Assembly: GCF_001758195.1 (NCBI RefSeq)
Contig: NZ_MASR01000001.1
Location: 1,798,001-1,862,000, forward strand
DNA from: Pseudohongiella acticola
GTDB taxonomy: Bacteria; Pseudomonadota; Gammaproteobacteria; Pseudomonadales; Pseudohongiellaceae
Direction: 5' to 3'
Length of the DNA: 64,000 bases
Shown: one piece after another, positions 55,094 to 64,000 of the stretch
Layout: every line of letters begins with the position of its first letter
Numbering within the stretch: the first letter of the stretch is position 1
Made by a program: the position numbers and the translations under genes
Notes under the pieces: model-generated
Seen by the model: the letters and a program-made list of their open reading frames with translations, nothing else
The model's database searches: none
What the model was told of the DNA's origin: nothing

Positions 55094-58000
55094 ATGGGAA
55101 AAGCATTAATACAGTCAGTCATCGGGCGCGCGGTCAGTATTCTTTTGGCGATAGCTGCCCCGGCTGCTCTGTATGCGGCGGACCCCATCGAGCAAAACGT
55201 GTCTCATGAAACAGCACCGTTTTGGCAAGGGTCCCTCTTTCTTGGACAATCGTTTACTGCGAATGCCACCGGTGATCTGGTAACGGTATCAATTCGCTCC
55301 AATGAGGCACAAACCGGTACGCTGACAGTTCTCGAAGGAGAGGGCATGTCCGGAACGGTCCTGCACACTCAGAATATAACCTACGTGGAATCATCCAGCG
55401 GATCGCTCGACACTATTACATTGAATACCCCTGTGGCGGTAACCCAAGATGCCGTCTATACACTCAAATTCAAGGGCCATTTCAACGGCCATGCTTTGCA
55501 TATTGCCAGAGGCAATAGGTATAGCGGTGGGGTACTCTATATCGGATCTGATATATTTAGCACTATCGACATGACCTTCGCGGTACAAATCGCCGACAAT
55601 CCTAAAGTCTCCAGCGCAACCTACGATCGTCAAACCGGGCAATTGGCCGTAACCGGCGTTAACTTTGTCGCCAACGGCGCCGGTGACGACGTCGATACAA
55701 CCAAGCTCACAATCACCGGACAGGGTGGCAGCACTCATACGTTAAGCAATATTGCGGGAGTGGAAATCACCAATGCCACTTCATTTACGGTGACACTGAG
55801 CGGCGCCGACAAAGTAGCCGCCGACACACTGCTGAGCAGGAGCGGGACGAGCGCCACGGACAGTACGAATTACAACCTGGCGTTTGCCGATGATTTCATC
55901 ACGGCCGTTACCGACGAAGATACCTCCGATGCCAGCAACACCATCACGGTCGCTAACCCTGTCGTCACACTGAGCACCGGATCGGCTACGGTCGCCGAAA
56001 ATTCTGGCACATCGAGCATTACCGCCACGCTGAACCTCCCCAGCGCCAGCCCGGTGACAGTCAACCTGGCGTACAGCGGCACGGCCACCAGCGGCACCGA
56101 CTATGGCGCTCCGTCCACGTCCATTACCGTGCCGGCCGGTCAGACCTCCGCCAACGCCGCCACTGGCATCACCGCCACGGGGGATAGCGTGTACGAAGGT
56201 GATGAGACCATTATTGTCGATATCAGTGCCGTTAGCGGCGCAACGGAGGATGGCACACAGCAGCAGACGATAACGCTTACTGATGCGCAAACCCAGCCAG
56301 TTGTCACGCTTGGCACTGGCGCCTCAAGCATCAGCGAGAATGGGGGTTCTACCACGCTCACGGCGACGCTGAGTCATGCCAGTGTGAATAATGTCATTGT
56401 CAACCTGGCGTACAGTGGCACGGCCACCAGCGGCACTGATTACGCGACACCCTCGTCGTCGATCACTGTGTCTGCCGGCCAGACTGTCGCCAACGCCGCC
56501 ACCAACATCGCCACCATTAACGATACCGGTTATGAAGGGGATGAAACCATCATTGTTGATATCAGCTCGGTCAGTGGTGGCAGTGAGAGCGGTAGCCAGA
56601 GACAAACCATCACCATCACCGACGACGACAACGCGCCGCCGGTTTTTAATTCTTTCAGCGGATCGCTGGGCAGCGGGCTGGAAGACCAGGCAATCACTGT
56701 CAGTTTTGCCGCGCTGACCGCAGCCGGGGACGAGAGCGACCAGAATGGCAGCGTGCTGGCTTTTATTGTCAAGACGGTCGCCTCCGGCAGCCTACAGATC
56801 GGCGGTAACCCCTGGTCAGCGATCGGCAACAGCGTCATCCATAGTGCCGCCGATGCCATCTGGACGCCTGCTCAAAATGCTAACGGCACACTGAATGGTT
56901 TTACCGTGGTGGCGGTCGACAATCAGGAGGCACAAAGCAGCACGCCGGTGATGGCGCAGTTTGCCGTCACGTCGGTCAATGACAGCCCCGTCGTGACAAC
57001 AAACACTACGCTGACGGTCAACGAAGGCGCGACCGCCACCATCACCAATGCAGCGCTGAACGCCACCGATGCGGACGACAACAGCGCCGACCTGAGCTAT
57101 TCCGTCACCACCGCATCAACTAACGGACGCCTGGAGCTGAGCACGGATGCAGGCGTTACCATCAACAACTTCACTCAGGCTGACATCGACGCCAACCGGT
57201 TGCGCTATGTCCATGATGGTGGCGAGACCACTGCCGACAGCTTTGCCTTCTCGCTCGCTGACGGTGGTGAAGATGGCGCCCAGGCCGCGACCGGCGTCTT
57301 TACTGTCACCGTCAATGCGGTCAACGACGACCCTGCCCTCAGTGGCCTGCCCACGTCCATAACCGTGACCGAAGACCTGGCTGGCAATGTTGATTTGTCC
57401 GCTGCCACGTTTACCGATGTCGATGCCGGTGCCAACAGCATCAGTCTGTCTCTCACGGTAGCGGCCGGGAGCCTGAGCGCCAGCAATGCGGGCGGGGTAA
57501 CGGTGTCCGGTTCCGGCACCACAAGCCTGACGCTGAACGGGTCTGCTGCCAATATTGATAGCTTTCTGAACTCGGTCAGCAGCATTCAATATACCGGGGC
57601 TGCCAATGCCAACGGTAACAATGCCACGACCCTGAGTGTCACCGCCAATGATGCCGGCAATGCCGGTGCCGGTGGCGGCACTAATGTGGCCCTGGGCAGC
57701 GTTGCCATCCATATTACCGCCGTCAACGACGGACCCAGTGTGGCGGCTAACACCGCGCTGCCGGTCAACGAGGGCGCGACAGCCACCATCACCAACGCAG
57801 CCCTGAACATCACGGATGTGGACGACAACAGCGCAGGACTGACCTTCTCCGTCACCTCCGTACCGGCAAACGGGCGCCTGGAACTGAGCACGAATGCGGG
57901 CGTGACCATCAACAGCTTCAGCCAGGCTGACATCGATGCCAATCGGCTGCGTTATGTTCATGATGGTAGCGAAACAGTCAGCGACAGCTTTGGCTTCTCC

Positions 58001-59635
58001 GTTGCTGATGGCGGTGAGGATGGAACTCAGGCGGCGACTGGCAATTTCTCGCTCACTGTCAACCCGGTGAATGACACACCCGCCATCAGCGGCGACCCGG
58101 TTCTGATGGTGGTTGTCGATACACGCTACAGTTTTACGCCGTCGGCAACCGATGCGGAGCGGGATACGTTGAGCTTCAGCATCGCCAACAAACCTTCATG
58201 GGCGACCTTTGATGGCAACACTGGCACATTACACGGCATGCCGAAAAGCGGCGATGCAGAGACCATCCGGAACATCACAATCAGCGTCAGTGATGGCACT
58301 GCAACTGTGTCCCTGCCAGCTTTCGATTTGCTAGTGATAGAACTGGAGGATGATGAATCAGGCACGACCGTTAATGAGGTGGTCTCCGGCAACCGCGTGT
58401 TTACCAACCCCAATGTCACACCTTCAGGTGTGATCGACGGTGGCTTTCTGGCCGGGCAGGTGACTAACAACGGACTGATTCGCGATGTGACGCTGGTATC
58501 AGGCACCCGGATCGAAGGCGGGGCACTCAGCGGCACCATTATCGGTGGCGGCAGCACCCCGGCGCTTATCAGCAATGCCAATATTACGCCGGGCACCAAA
58601 CTGGAAAATGTCGTGATCAGCGCCAACACCACGTTGGGGGCTGACGTCCAACTGGGAAGCAATGTCCGCTTTGAGTCGCTGGACAATATTCCATCGGGCG
58701 TGGAACTGACCGGCGCCATGGCCACACTCGACTGGAACAACGGTGACCTGCGTGTAGTGGTAGATCTGCAGAGTAGCATTCTCACCTCCGCGAACGGGAA
58801 CCCGGACACAAGTCTGATTCACTCCATCCAGCTACCGGATGGCTACGCGCCAGATAGCTATTCGGTCGACCAGAATGCTGACAATGGCGAAATTGAGGTA
58901 GCCGCCAACAATATGCGCAGCACGCTGTTACCGGTGCGGGTAAGCATGGCGGACCCGGATGCAGAGGAAGGCACGTTTATTAACGACGACGGGGATATCG
59001 AATTCGTCACCGGCAGCCGCCGTGTGGTAGTCAGTTACCCGGTGCTGCAGGACAAGTCCGCTTTCACCGCGTTCCTCGCATCCTTTGGCCTGGATTCCAG
59101 CTACGACACACGTGCCAACCTGGTGGCCAGGCCCAGGGCGCCGGCAGAAACCGCACAACAACGTGGTAATGGTCAGGTTTCCGCGCTGAGTGCCAATTTC
59201 TATTACATGGCGCGTCCCGACGTGATGGCAGTGGCTGCCGAACCCGGCAAAGCACCAGGCACCTATTTCGAAGCCGTACCGGGACTGGCGGGCGCCACGC
59301 TGATCACCCTGGTCTTTGCAGATGACAACGGAAAGCTCATGCAACAGAATGTTGTGCCGGTCCCGGCGGACTGGATGCTGTTGAAAGAAGGCCTGACAGC
59401 AATGCCCGATACCAGTGCCATTCGCATCGACCCACTGGGTATCATCTCGGTCAGTTTTCCCGGACAGACGGTGCGGGGCCACAGCGGCTTCGACGTCGTC
59501 CGCGACGCCCAGCACCTGGCCCAGCCTGACCAGGTTGTGTTCCAGTCGGCCGGTGACCTCAATCAGGATGGCAACGACGATTACTGGGTGATTTATCCCA
59601 CCGGCGACCGACAGGCCCTGCTGATCTTTCCGTGA
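55094..59635 (+). CDS. Large secreted modular protein with Calx-beta and cadherin-like repeats
   Basis: A 1513-residue exported protein. After a signal peptide (cleaved near residue 30) comes a beta-rich lectin-like region (~35-165) and a linker domain (~170-285). Two Calx-beta domains follow (~290-395 and ~400-510, each with YEGDETIIVDIS). Three cadherin/CSPG-like domains come next (~630-745, ~745-880 and ~880-993), two of them near-copies with ANRLRYVHDG, then a cadherin-like Ig domain with PSWATFDGNTGTLHG (~994-1085). A C-terminal region (~1090-1250) has short hexapeptide-like steps suggesting a beta-helix, and the protein ends in a globular unit with a DLNQDGNDDYW calcium-binding motif. 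An adhesion or surface role is inferred. AGAAGAG precedes the ATG. Confidence 0.85.
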   Translation: MGKALIQSVIGRAVSILLAIAAPAALYAADPIEQNVSHETAPFWQGSLFLGQSFTANATGDLVTVSIRSNEAQTGTLTVLEGEGMSGTVLHTQNITYVESSSGSLDTITLNTPVAVTQDAVYTLKFKGHFNGHALHIARGNRYSGGVLYIGSDIFSTIDMTFAVQIADNPKVSSATYDRQTGQLAVTGVNFVANGAGDDVDTTKLTITGQGGSTHTLSNIAGVEITNATSFTVTLSGADKVAADTLLSRSGTSATDSTNYNLAFADDFITAVTDEDTSDASNTITVANPVVTLSTGSATVAENSGTSSITATLNLPSASPVTVNLAYSGTATSGTDYGAPSTSITVPAGQTSANAATGITATGDSVYEGDETIIVDISAVSGATEDGTQQQTITLTDAQTQPVVTLGTGASSISENGGSTTLTATLSHASVNNVIVNLAYSGTATSGTDYATPSSSITVSAGQTVANAATNIATINDTGYEGDETIIVDISSVSGGSESGSQRQTITITDDDNAPPVFNSFSGSLGSGLEDQAITVSFAALTAAGDESDQNGSVLAFIVKTVASGSLQIGGNPWSAIGNSVIHSAADAIWTPAQNANGTLNGFTVVAVDNQEAQSSTPVMAQFAVTSVNDSPVVTTNTTLTVNEGATATITNAALNATDADDNSADLSYSVTTASTNGRLELSTDAGVTINNFTQADIDANRLRYVHDGGETTADSFAFSLADGGEDGAQAATGVFTVTVNAVNDDPALSGLPTSITVTEDLAGNVDLSAATFTDVDAGANSISLSLTVAAGSLSASNAGGVTVSGSGTTSLTLNGSAANIDSFLNSVSSIQYTGAANANGNNATTLSVTANDAGNAGAGGGTNVALGSVAIHITAVNDGPSVAANTALPVNEGATATITNAALNITDVDDNSAGLTFSVTSVPANGRLELSTNAGVTINSFSQADIDANRLRYVHDGSETVSDSFGFSVADGGEDGTQAATGNFSLTVNPVNDTPAISGDPVLMVVVDTRYSFTPSATDAERDTLSFSIANKPSWATFDGNTGTLHGMPKSGDAETIRNITISVSDGTATVSLPAFDLLVIELEDDESGTTVNEVVSGNRVFTNPNVTPSGVIDGGFLAGQVTNNGLIRDVTLVSGTRIEGGALSGTIIGGGSTPALISNANITPGTKLENVVISANTTLGADVQLGSNVRFESLDNIPSGVELTGAMATLDWNNGDLRVVVDLQSSILTSANGNPDTSLIHSIQLPDGYAPDSYSVDQNADNGEIEVAANNMRSTLLPVRVSMADPDAEEGTFINDDGDIEFVTGSRRVVVSYPVLQDKSAFTAFLASFGLDSSYDTRANLVARPRAPAETAQQRGNGQVSALSANFYYMARPDVMAVAAEPGKAPGTYFEAVPGLAGATLITLVFADDNGKLMQQNVVPVPADWMLLKEGLTAMPDTSAIRIDPLGIISVSFPGQTVRGHSGFDVVRDAQHLAQPDQVVFQSAGDLNQDGNDDYWVIYPTGDRQALLIFP
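55960..56635 (+). repeat. Duplicated Calx-beta coding units
   Basis: Two adjacent coding blocks of about 340 bases (near 55960-56280 and 56295-56635) are close copies. The stretch beginning GTCAACCTGGCGTACAG is almost identical at 56060 and 56400. They encode the two Calx-beta domains of the large secreted protein and suggest a fairly recent duplication. Confidence 0.85.
56985..58075 (+). repeat. Duplicated cadherin-like coding units flanking a different domain
   Basis: Two blocks of about 340 bases (near 56985-57330 and 57735-58075) encode near-identical domains, each with EGATATITNAAL and DIDANRLRYVHDG. They are separated by one different domain (57331-57734), so the unit that was copied or exchanged is a single domain rather than the whole region. 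Confidence 0.85.
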
Positions 59636-59753
59636 GTCCCATTTTGACGAAACCGGCCCAAGCGCTCATTGCAGCCAATTGGCACTTGCAGATGTGGGCC
59701 GACAGGCATAATCTGCGGCATGTAACAAAAAACAAAAAAATGGGAGTTACACG

Positions 59754-61781
59754 ATGCTAACAACTAACAGGACCGGCTCTGGCCTGCCTGGCGTAAAATT
59801 GCGCCTGGCCAGTGCCCTCGTTTTGACCTTCGGCCTCAGCGCCCCTGCCGCCCTGACAGCGCAGGAAAACGTCGAGTGGGTCACCCTGGGTGGTGACCAC
59901 GCGCATACCCGCTACACGCCGGCAGATCAGATCAATGCCGACAACTTTACCGAACTGGAAACGGCCTGGGTCTGGGATGGCGCCAGCTTCAACTCGTCCA
60001 GTGGTCGCTCCACCCCCAGTTATGTCGATGGCATGCTGTTTACCGTGGCCGGTGAACGCCGTCACGTTGTTGCCATCGACCCTGAGTCTGGCGAAACCAT
60101 CTGGTCCTATCGCGAACCGCATACGTTCCGCCATGAATACTCCATGCGCAAAGACTACGGCAAGGGCGTGGCCTACGGCGAAGTCGACGGCAGGGGTGTT
60201 ATCTATATCATCAGCCCGGCCTTTTTCCTGACCGCGCTGGATGCCAAAACCGGCGCACCACTGGAAGGTTTTGGTGGCCCGGTCGGCCTCGATGGCTTCC
60301 CGGAAACCGGCGTTGTTGATATGCAGCGCATCATTGCCGAGTACATGGGCTACGATTTTGACCCTTATTTCGGCATCCCGATAGAAGAAGGTTATATCAC
60401 CGCGTCATCGCCACCCATCGTGGTCAACAACACCGTGGTGGTAGGCAACTCGGCCGAGCAGGGCTACAACCAGACCCGTATTGAAAACATCCCGGGCGAC
60501 ATCCTTGCTTTTGACACCAAAACCGGCGATTTCAAGTGGAAATTCAACGCCATTCCTGAAGCTGGCGAGTTCGGCATCGAAACCTGGGAGGGCATCCCCA
60601 ATCCGCGCGAGCTGACGGGCGAAGTATCGCCCTGGGCACCGCTGTCTGCCGATGTTGAGGCAAACATTGTTTATGCCGTCACCAACCCGCCTACCATTGA
60701 CTACTACGGTGGCCATGCCCCGGGCGACAACCTGTTCGGCACCAGCATTATTGCCATGGACGCTGAAACCGGTGAGCGCGTGTGGCACTTCCAGTTTGTG
60801 CATCACGATGTCTGGAACTATGACACACCCACCGCCCCGGTGCTGCTGGATGTGGAGATCGACGGACGCACCGTGCCCGCCATTGCGCAGGCCACGAAAC
60901 AGGCATTTGTGTATGCCTTTAACCGTCTGACCGGCGAGCCACTGTGGCCCATTGAAGAACGTCCCGTGCCGCAGTCGCGCATCCCCGGCGAGCAGCTTGC
61001 TGCTACCCAGCCTTTCCCGACCAAACCCGCGCCATTTGATATGCAGGGTCTGACCGAGGACAACCTGATCAATTTCACGCCAGAGCTGCGCGCGCAGGCG
61101 GTTGAAGCGATTGCCGATTATGAAATCGGTCCTTTGTTTAACCCGCCCCTGCACAGCGACAATGACATCGGTAAAGTGGCAGCACTGTGGTGCCCTGGTG
61201 ATGGTGGCGGCGCCAACATTCCCGGCCCGGCCGTTGCCGACCCGGTTAAAGGCATTCTTTACGTTACGTCGCGTTCGGCCTGCTCATCACGCATGGTTTC
61301 GGCCGCACAGGAACGTGACTCAATGATCGAGCTGCCAACAGGTACAACTTTCTCGCGTTATGCCTCGTTGCGTGCCTTGCCGGTCCGTGGGCCACAGGGC
61401 CTGCCTTTGTACCAGCCACCGTATAGCCGCATCACGGCAATCGACATGAACACCGGTGAGCACCTGTGGATGATTCCGGTCGGTGATACCCCCGATCGCA
61501 TCAAAAATCACCCGGCGCTGGCGGGCGTGAGCCTGGGCAACACTGGCACTGGCGCTCTGGCACCGATGACGGTGACGCCCAGCATGCTGCTGTACGCCGG
61601 CCAGGGTGAAGGCGATGTGCCCTATCTGTTTGCTGTCGACAAGATGACCGGCGAAGAAATAGGTCGTGTCGAAGTGCCCGAGAACAGCAATTTTGGCATG
61701 TCCAGTTACATGCATGATGGCAAGCAGTATGTGATTCTGCAGACGGGCAGTACATTAACGGCAGTTGCACTGCCGGACTGA
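59754..61781 (+). CDS. PQQ-dependent dehydrogenase, membrane or periplasmic type
   Basis: A 675-residue exported beta-propeller dehydrogenase of the PQQ family. After a signal peptide (residues ~1-36) it begins WVTLGGDHAHTRYTPADQIN, the usual first blade. Several tryptophan-docking-like motifs follow, such as DPESGETIWSYRE, DAKTGAPLEGF, DAETGERVWHFQFVHHDVWNYD and DMNTGEHLWMIPVGD. It lacks a haem motif, so electrons must leave through another carrier; a dihaem cytochrome c gene lies just downstream past a terminator. The substrate, probably an alcohol or sugar, is not readable. GGGAG precedes ATG 59754. PQQ synthesis genes are not in the window. Confidence 0.9.
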   Translation: MLTTNRTGSGLPGVKLRLASALVLTFGLSAPAALTAQENVEWVTLGGDHAHTRYTPADQINADNFTELETAWVWDGASFNSSSGRSTPSYVDGMLFTVAGERRHVVAIDPESGETIWSYREPHTFRHEYSMRKDYGKGVAYGEVDGRGVIYIISPAFFLTALDAKTGAPLEGFGGPVGLDGFPETGVVDMQRIIAEYMGYDFDPYFGIPIEEGYITASSPPIVVNNTVVVGNSAEQGYNQTRIENIPGDILAFDTKTGDFKWKFNAIPEAGEFGIETWEGIPNPRELTGEVSPWAPLSADVEANIVYAVTNPPTIDYYGGHAPGDNLFGTSIIAMDAETGERVWHFQFVHHDVWNYDTPTAPVLLDVEIDGRTVPAIAQATKQAFVYAFNRLTGEPLWPIEERPVPQSRIPGEQLAATQPFPTKPAPFDMQGLTEDNLINFTPELRAQAVEAIADYEIGPLFNPPLHSDNDIGKVAALWCPGDGGGANIPGPAVADPVKGILYVTSRSACSSRMVSAAQERDSMIELPTGTTFSRYASLRALPVRGPQGLPLYQPPYSRITAIDMNTGEHLWMIPVGDTPDRIKNHPALAGVSLGNTGTGALAPMTVTPSMLLYAGQGEGDVPYLFAVDKMTGEEIGRVEVPENSNFGMSSYMHDGKQYVILQTGSTLTAVALPD

Positions 61782-61857
61782 GAAACCCAATTGCCTCGCA
61801 CTGCCTGCCTCGAATACGTTTTCGGGATTTTTAGATCAGGGTGAGGTTTAAATAAGA

Positions 61858-61893
61858 ACGGGCGGAAGGCCATGGCTTTCCGCCCGTTTTTTT
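61858..61893 (+). terminator. Strong rho-independent terminator after the PQQ dehydrogenase
   Basis: A GC-rich stem pairs 61858-61871 (ACGGGCGGAAGGCC) with 61874-61887 with one G-T wobble, and a run of seven T follows. The stem is long and the T run directly adjoins it, so termination on the plus strand is very likely. It separates the dehydrogenase from the cytochrome c gene. Confidence 0.92.
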
Positions 61894-61949
61894 ATGGCAA
61901 CTCTGTGGTAGCATTTCAGGCGCCGCTTCTGTTGATGAGGGAACACACA

Positions 61950-62807
61950 TTGAAAATCAAAGTTTTAATTGTGCTGGTCGCTATCGTGAGTGTAGCAATC
62001 GCTGCCCTGATGCGCTCCCCTTCGGTTAACGACATTGCGATACCGTCAGGCAACGATGCCATAGAACGCGGCCGCTATCTGGTTCACGCAGGTGGTTGCA
62101 TCAGTTGCCACGAAGATGACGCAGGCACACTGAGTGGCGGCATGGCCATTGAGTCTCCCTTTGGCACTTTCTACGCATCAAACATTACACCTGACCCCGT
62201 GACCGGTATTGGCAACTGGCAAGGCAGTGATTTTTTACTGGCTCTCAAGCACGGCCGCACACCCGAAGGAAGTTTCTACTTCCCTGCTTTTCCTTATCGG
62301 GCTTACGCCGATATCAGTGAAACGGACGTACTGGATATTGCCGCCTACCTGATGTCTCTGGACCCGGTCACTGCGTCCACACCCGAGCATGACCTGCCCG
62401 CCTGGACAGGCCGCTGGCAGATGGCTGGCTGGAACCTGCTCGCCGACATGGCAGAACCTGAACCGGCAAGCTATGACGACCCACAACTGGCACGCGGCGC
62501 CTATCTGGCACAGACCCTGGGCCATTGTGGTGAATGCCACACGCCGCGCAATGCGCTGGGCATTCCACAATACGACCAGGCCTTTGCCGGTGGCGAACTG
62601 CCGGACGGGCACGTCGAGGCCATCAATACGGAAGCACTGGCTAACTGGTCAGAAGATGACCTGGCACTGTTCCTGTTTATCGGACTGAAACCCGATGGCG
62701 ACTATGTTGGTGGCAAAATGGAACCGGTGATTGAACACAACACCGGCCAATTGACGGATGAAGACCGCCAGGCAATGGCAGCCTTTCTGAAGCGCGGCGG
62801 CAGATAA
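61950..62807 (+). CDS. Dihaem cytochrome c
   Basis: An exported 285-residue c-type cytochrome. A membrane-anchoring or signal helix (residues ~3-22) is followed by two haem sites, CISCH near residue 50 and CGECH near residue 194, each in its own cytochrome c domain. The plan resembles the small dihaem subunits that accept electrons from PQQ or molybdenum dehydrogenases. I prefer TTG at 61950 as the start because GAGGGA lies seven bases upstream; ATG at 61935 is possible, while the in-frame ATG at 61872 lies inside the terminator. The gene ends 24 bases from the convergent SGNH-type gene. Confidence 0.87.
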   Translation: MKIKVLIVLVAIVSVAIAALMRSPSVNDIAIPSGNDAIERGRYLVHAGGCISCHEDDAGTLSGGMAIESPFGTFYASNITPDPVTGIGNWQGSDFLLALKHGRTPEGSFYFPAFPYRAYADISETDVLDIAAYLMSLDPVTASTPEHDLPAWTGRWQMAGWNLLADMAEPEPASYDDPQLARGAYLAQTLGHCGECHTPRNALGIPQYDQAFAGGELPDGHVEAINTEALANWSEDDLALFLFIGLKPDGDYVGGKMEPVIEHNTGQLTDEDRQAMAAFLKRGGR

Positions 62808-62831
62808 CGGGCAGGCAACAGAAACGTCCGC

Positions 62832-63761
62832 CTACCGCCCGGAAATGCACCGCTCAGGGTTAACCGCAGCTGGCAACTCCAACGGATCAGCAACCACCCT
62901 CCCCTCGTTCTCCAGTTGCTCAAACGCTGCCTGTTGCAGCATTCTCACTTCATGGCGGGACATGCCCAACTCGTAACCGGAACATTCGTTTTCGCCGAGC
63001 GAGCGTGGATCACGCCCGGTGAGGTTGCCGAACACCACCAGGGCTTCCAGATAATAGCCGTAAGTGCTGGCGTGGTAGTGATCCCAGGTCCACAAGTTGA
63101 TCTTGTCTGGCTCGATACCGTCATAAGGATTTGGGTCAGCGATGCCAAGCTCCATAGCGCGGGTCCAGGCTTCACCGACCGGGTTGACAGCAACCACGCC
63201 CGGTGCGGCGGCAGCCAGATCGTAACCGGCGCGAACATCCAGTGCCATCTGTTCGATGGGTTTGCCACTCCAGGGACTCTCGGCTGGATAAATCTGGTCG
63301 GCACGGGACCAGGTTGCAGTCAGGTACACGTCTACATCCGGATTCTTGCTGCGCAGGAAGTCAGTCATCGCCGCGGTACTGGTCACCAGCCCGTCGGGGT
63401 TACCCGGATCACTGGCATCCAACGTGCTGTAACCGTGCATTACCACCTGGTCCCACGGCCGGCGGCCGATGACACCGAGCTTGTTTTGCAGATGAAAATC
63501 GATATTACTGCCACCGCGGGTCTCCAGATAAACATCATAGTCCAGACCCGCCTGGTCTGTGAAAGACTTAAACAGGGCCGGCACACCGCCGATACCTTCG
63601 TTGTTCAGATCGGTTACGGTATCAGCCCGATAAAAGCGTGAGGCGGAGCCGTAACCATAAGTGAAGCTGTTGCCAATGAACAGGACACTGGTGTCCGCCA
63701 GAGCGTTTACGGGGCTTGTCAGCAGCGCCAACATGGCAACCTTTTGTAGTGTGCGAATCAT
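62832..63761 (-). CDS. Secreted SGNH-hydrolase-like protein
   Basis: A 309-residue exported protein. A signal peptide (residues ~1-22) leads directly into SVLFIGNSFTYGYG, an SGNH/GDSL block I motif with the likely catalytic serine in GNSFT. Glycine-rich RGGSNIDFHL and a later TWDHYHASTYGYYL, holding the Asp/His pair, fit the same fold. It resembles the DUF4886 type of hydrolase; the ester or glycan substrate is unknown. GAGGT lies seven bases before the ATG. It is a single gene between the convergent cytochrome gene and an upstream RND pump gene on the same strand. Confidence 0.8.
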   Translation of the reverse strand: MIRTLQKVAMLALLTSPVNALADTSVLFIGNSFTYGYGSASRFYRADTVTDLNNEGIGGVPALFKSFTDQAGLDYDVYLETRGGSNIDFHLQNKLGVIGRRPWDQVVMHGYSTLDASDPGNPDGLVTSTAAMTDFLRSKNPDVDVYLTATWSRADQIYPAESPWSGKPIEQMALDVRAGYDLAAAAPGVVAVNPVGEAWTRAMELGIADPNPYDGIEPDKINLWTWDHYHASTYGYYLEALVVFGNLTGRDPRSLGENECSGYELGMSRHEVRMLQQAAFEQLENEGRVVADPLELPAAVNPERCISGR

Positions 63762-63908
63762 GGTTATTTACCTCATTAATCCTGTCCCGAGCCTGCGGCT
63801 CGTCATTCCGGCATAAGTGAACAGAACCAGGACTAATGCCAGATCCCGCGACCAATCTTGTAACAACATACACGTAATCGGGCTCTTTTTGTCAATCAAA
63901 TGCAGACA

Positions 63909-64000
63909 CTAGGTCATCGTCGTCCTGTCTCGCAATCCGTGTACCAACCGGTAGAGTGCTGGCAACACCACCAGTGTCAGCAGCGTTGAGGACATGATGC
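63909..64000 (-). CDS. RND efflux permease, C-terminal fragment at window edge
   Basis: The last 30 codons of a minus-strand gene that continues past base 64000. The readable end is IMSSTLLTLVVLPALYRLV followed by a short basic tail and TAG. The STLLTLVVLPALY segment is the usual last helix of CzcA/CusA-type and related RND pumps. Which subfamily it belongs to cannot be told from this piece. It is truncated by the window, not by mutation. Confidence 0.72.
   Translation of the reverse strand, partial: IMSSTLLTLVVLPALYRLVHGLRDRTTMT

Noticed and set aside
59679-59712. Sigma70 promoter for the PQQ dehydrogenase (TTGGCA ... CATAAT)
   Set aside because: The spacing is 22 bases from TTGGCA and 15 from an alternative TTGCAG, neither close to the preferred 17.
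61872-61934. Longer start for the cytochrome c gene (MAFRPFFYGN)
   Set aside because: The ATG lies inside the terminator hairpin and has no ribosome binding site. TTG 61950 with GAGGGA fits better.

Overview
The window is a densely packed chromosomal segment from a Gram-negative gammaproteobacterium. The evidence is the nudF-yqiB-cpdA-parE gene order shared with enterobacteria, an outer-membrane TolC, the lipid A genes waaA and kdkA, and gammaproteobacterial forms of thiC, pepQ, sppA and dinB. A marine-type 'dedicated sortase' two-component pair, an Mrp-like cation/proton antiporter cluster, a PQQ dehydrogenase and a very large Calx-beta/cadherin-like secreted protein suggest a free-living, probably marine or salt-tolerant organism. 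A Pseudohongiella/Cellvibrio-like affiliation is possible, but I cannot test it here. No rRNA, tRNA, insertion sequence, prophage or CRISPR array was recognised.

Layout. 1-3.5 kb: minus-strand nudF-yqiB-cpdA-parE (parE is cut by the window edge; yqiA is missing from the usual order). 3.5-10.2 kb: an ECF sigma factor and its ChrR-type zinc anti-sigma factor face a five-gene lipid-modification operon (SnoaL-like, SDR, DUF1365, cyclopropane-fatty-acid synthase family, DUF2878) and a repeat-bearing secreted protein. The divergent region holds two matching TGATCC-N16-CGTA promoter candidates. 10.3-14 kb: DUF2889 gene, overlapping tail-to-tail with the PdsS/PdsR two-component pair. 14-21.5 kb: GST, DAHP synthase, ThiC, TolC, ferrochelatase and a small membrane protein. 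21.4-25.6 kb: MetY and the DUF2868/DUF3482 GTPase pair. 25.8-32.8 kb: an eight-gene, fully overlapping Mrp-like antiporter operon with a fused MbhD-MbhE-MrpB subunit and three NuoL/M/N-type subunits.

32.8-50.9 kb: mostly single housekeeping or metabolic genes in alternating orientation: lipocalin-like protein, tesB, dinB, pepQ, waaA, a coupled FAD oxidoreductase/aldo-keto reductase pair, a 641-residue unknown membrane protein, sppA, wrbA, tal, a secreted alpha/beta hydrolase, a glycosyltransferase, kdkA and an EthA-like flavin monooxygenase. 51.1-63.8 kb: a 1147-residue hybrid sensor kinase, a small unknown gene, a 1513-residue modular secreted protein, a PQQ-type dehydrogenase, a strong terminator, a dihaem cytochrome c and a secreted SGNH-type protein. 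The last 92 bases hold the C-terminus of an RND efflux permease.

Two themes recur. Many genes are translationally coupled by 1-11 base overlaps and convergent pairs often end within a few bases of each other. Short tandem repeats recur at gene edges and in one secreted protein's N-terminus, suggesting a local tendency to slip-strand expansion. The best candidates for less-described biology are the ECF/ChrR lipid operon lacking its usual photolyase and FAD oxidase, the three-antiporter Mrp-like complex, the sortase-type two-component pair with no sortase in view, and the unknown 641-residue membrane protein.
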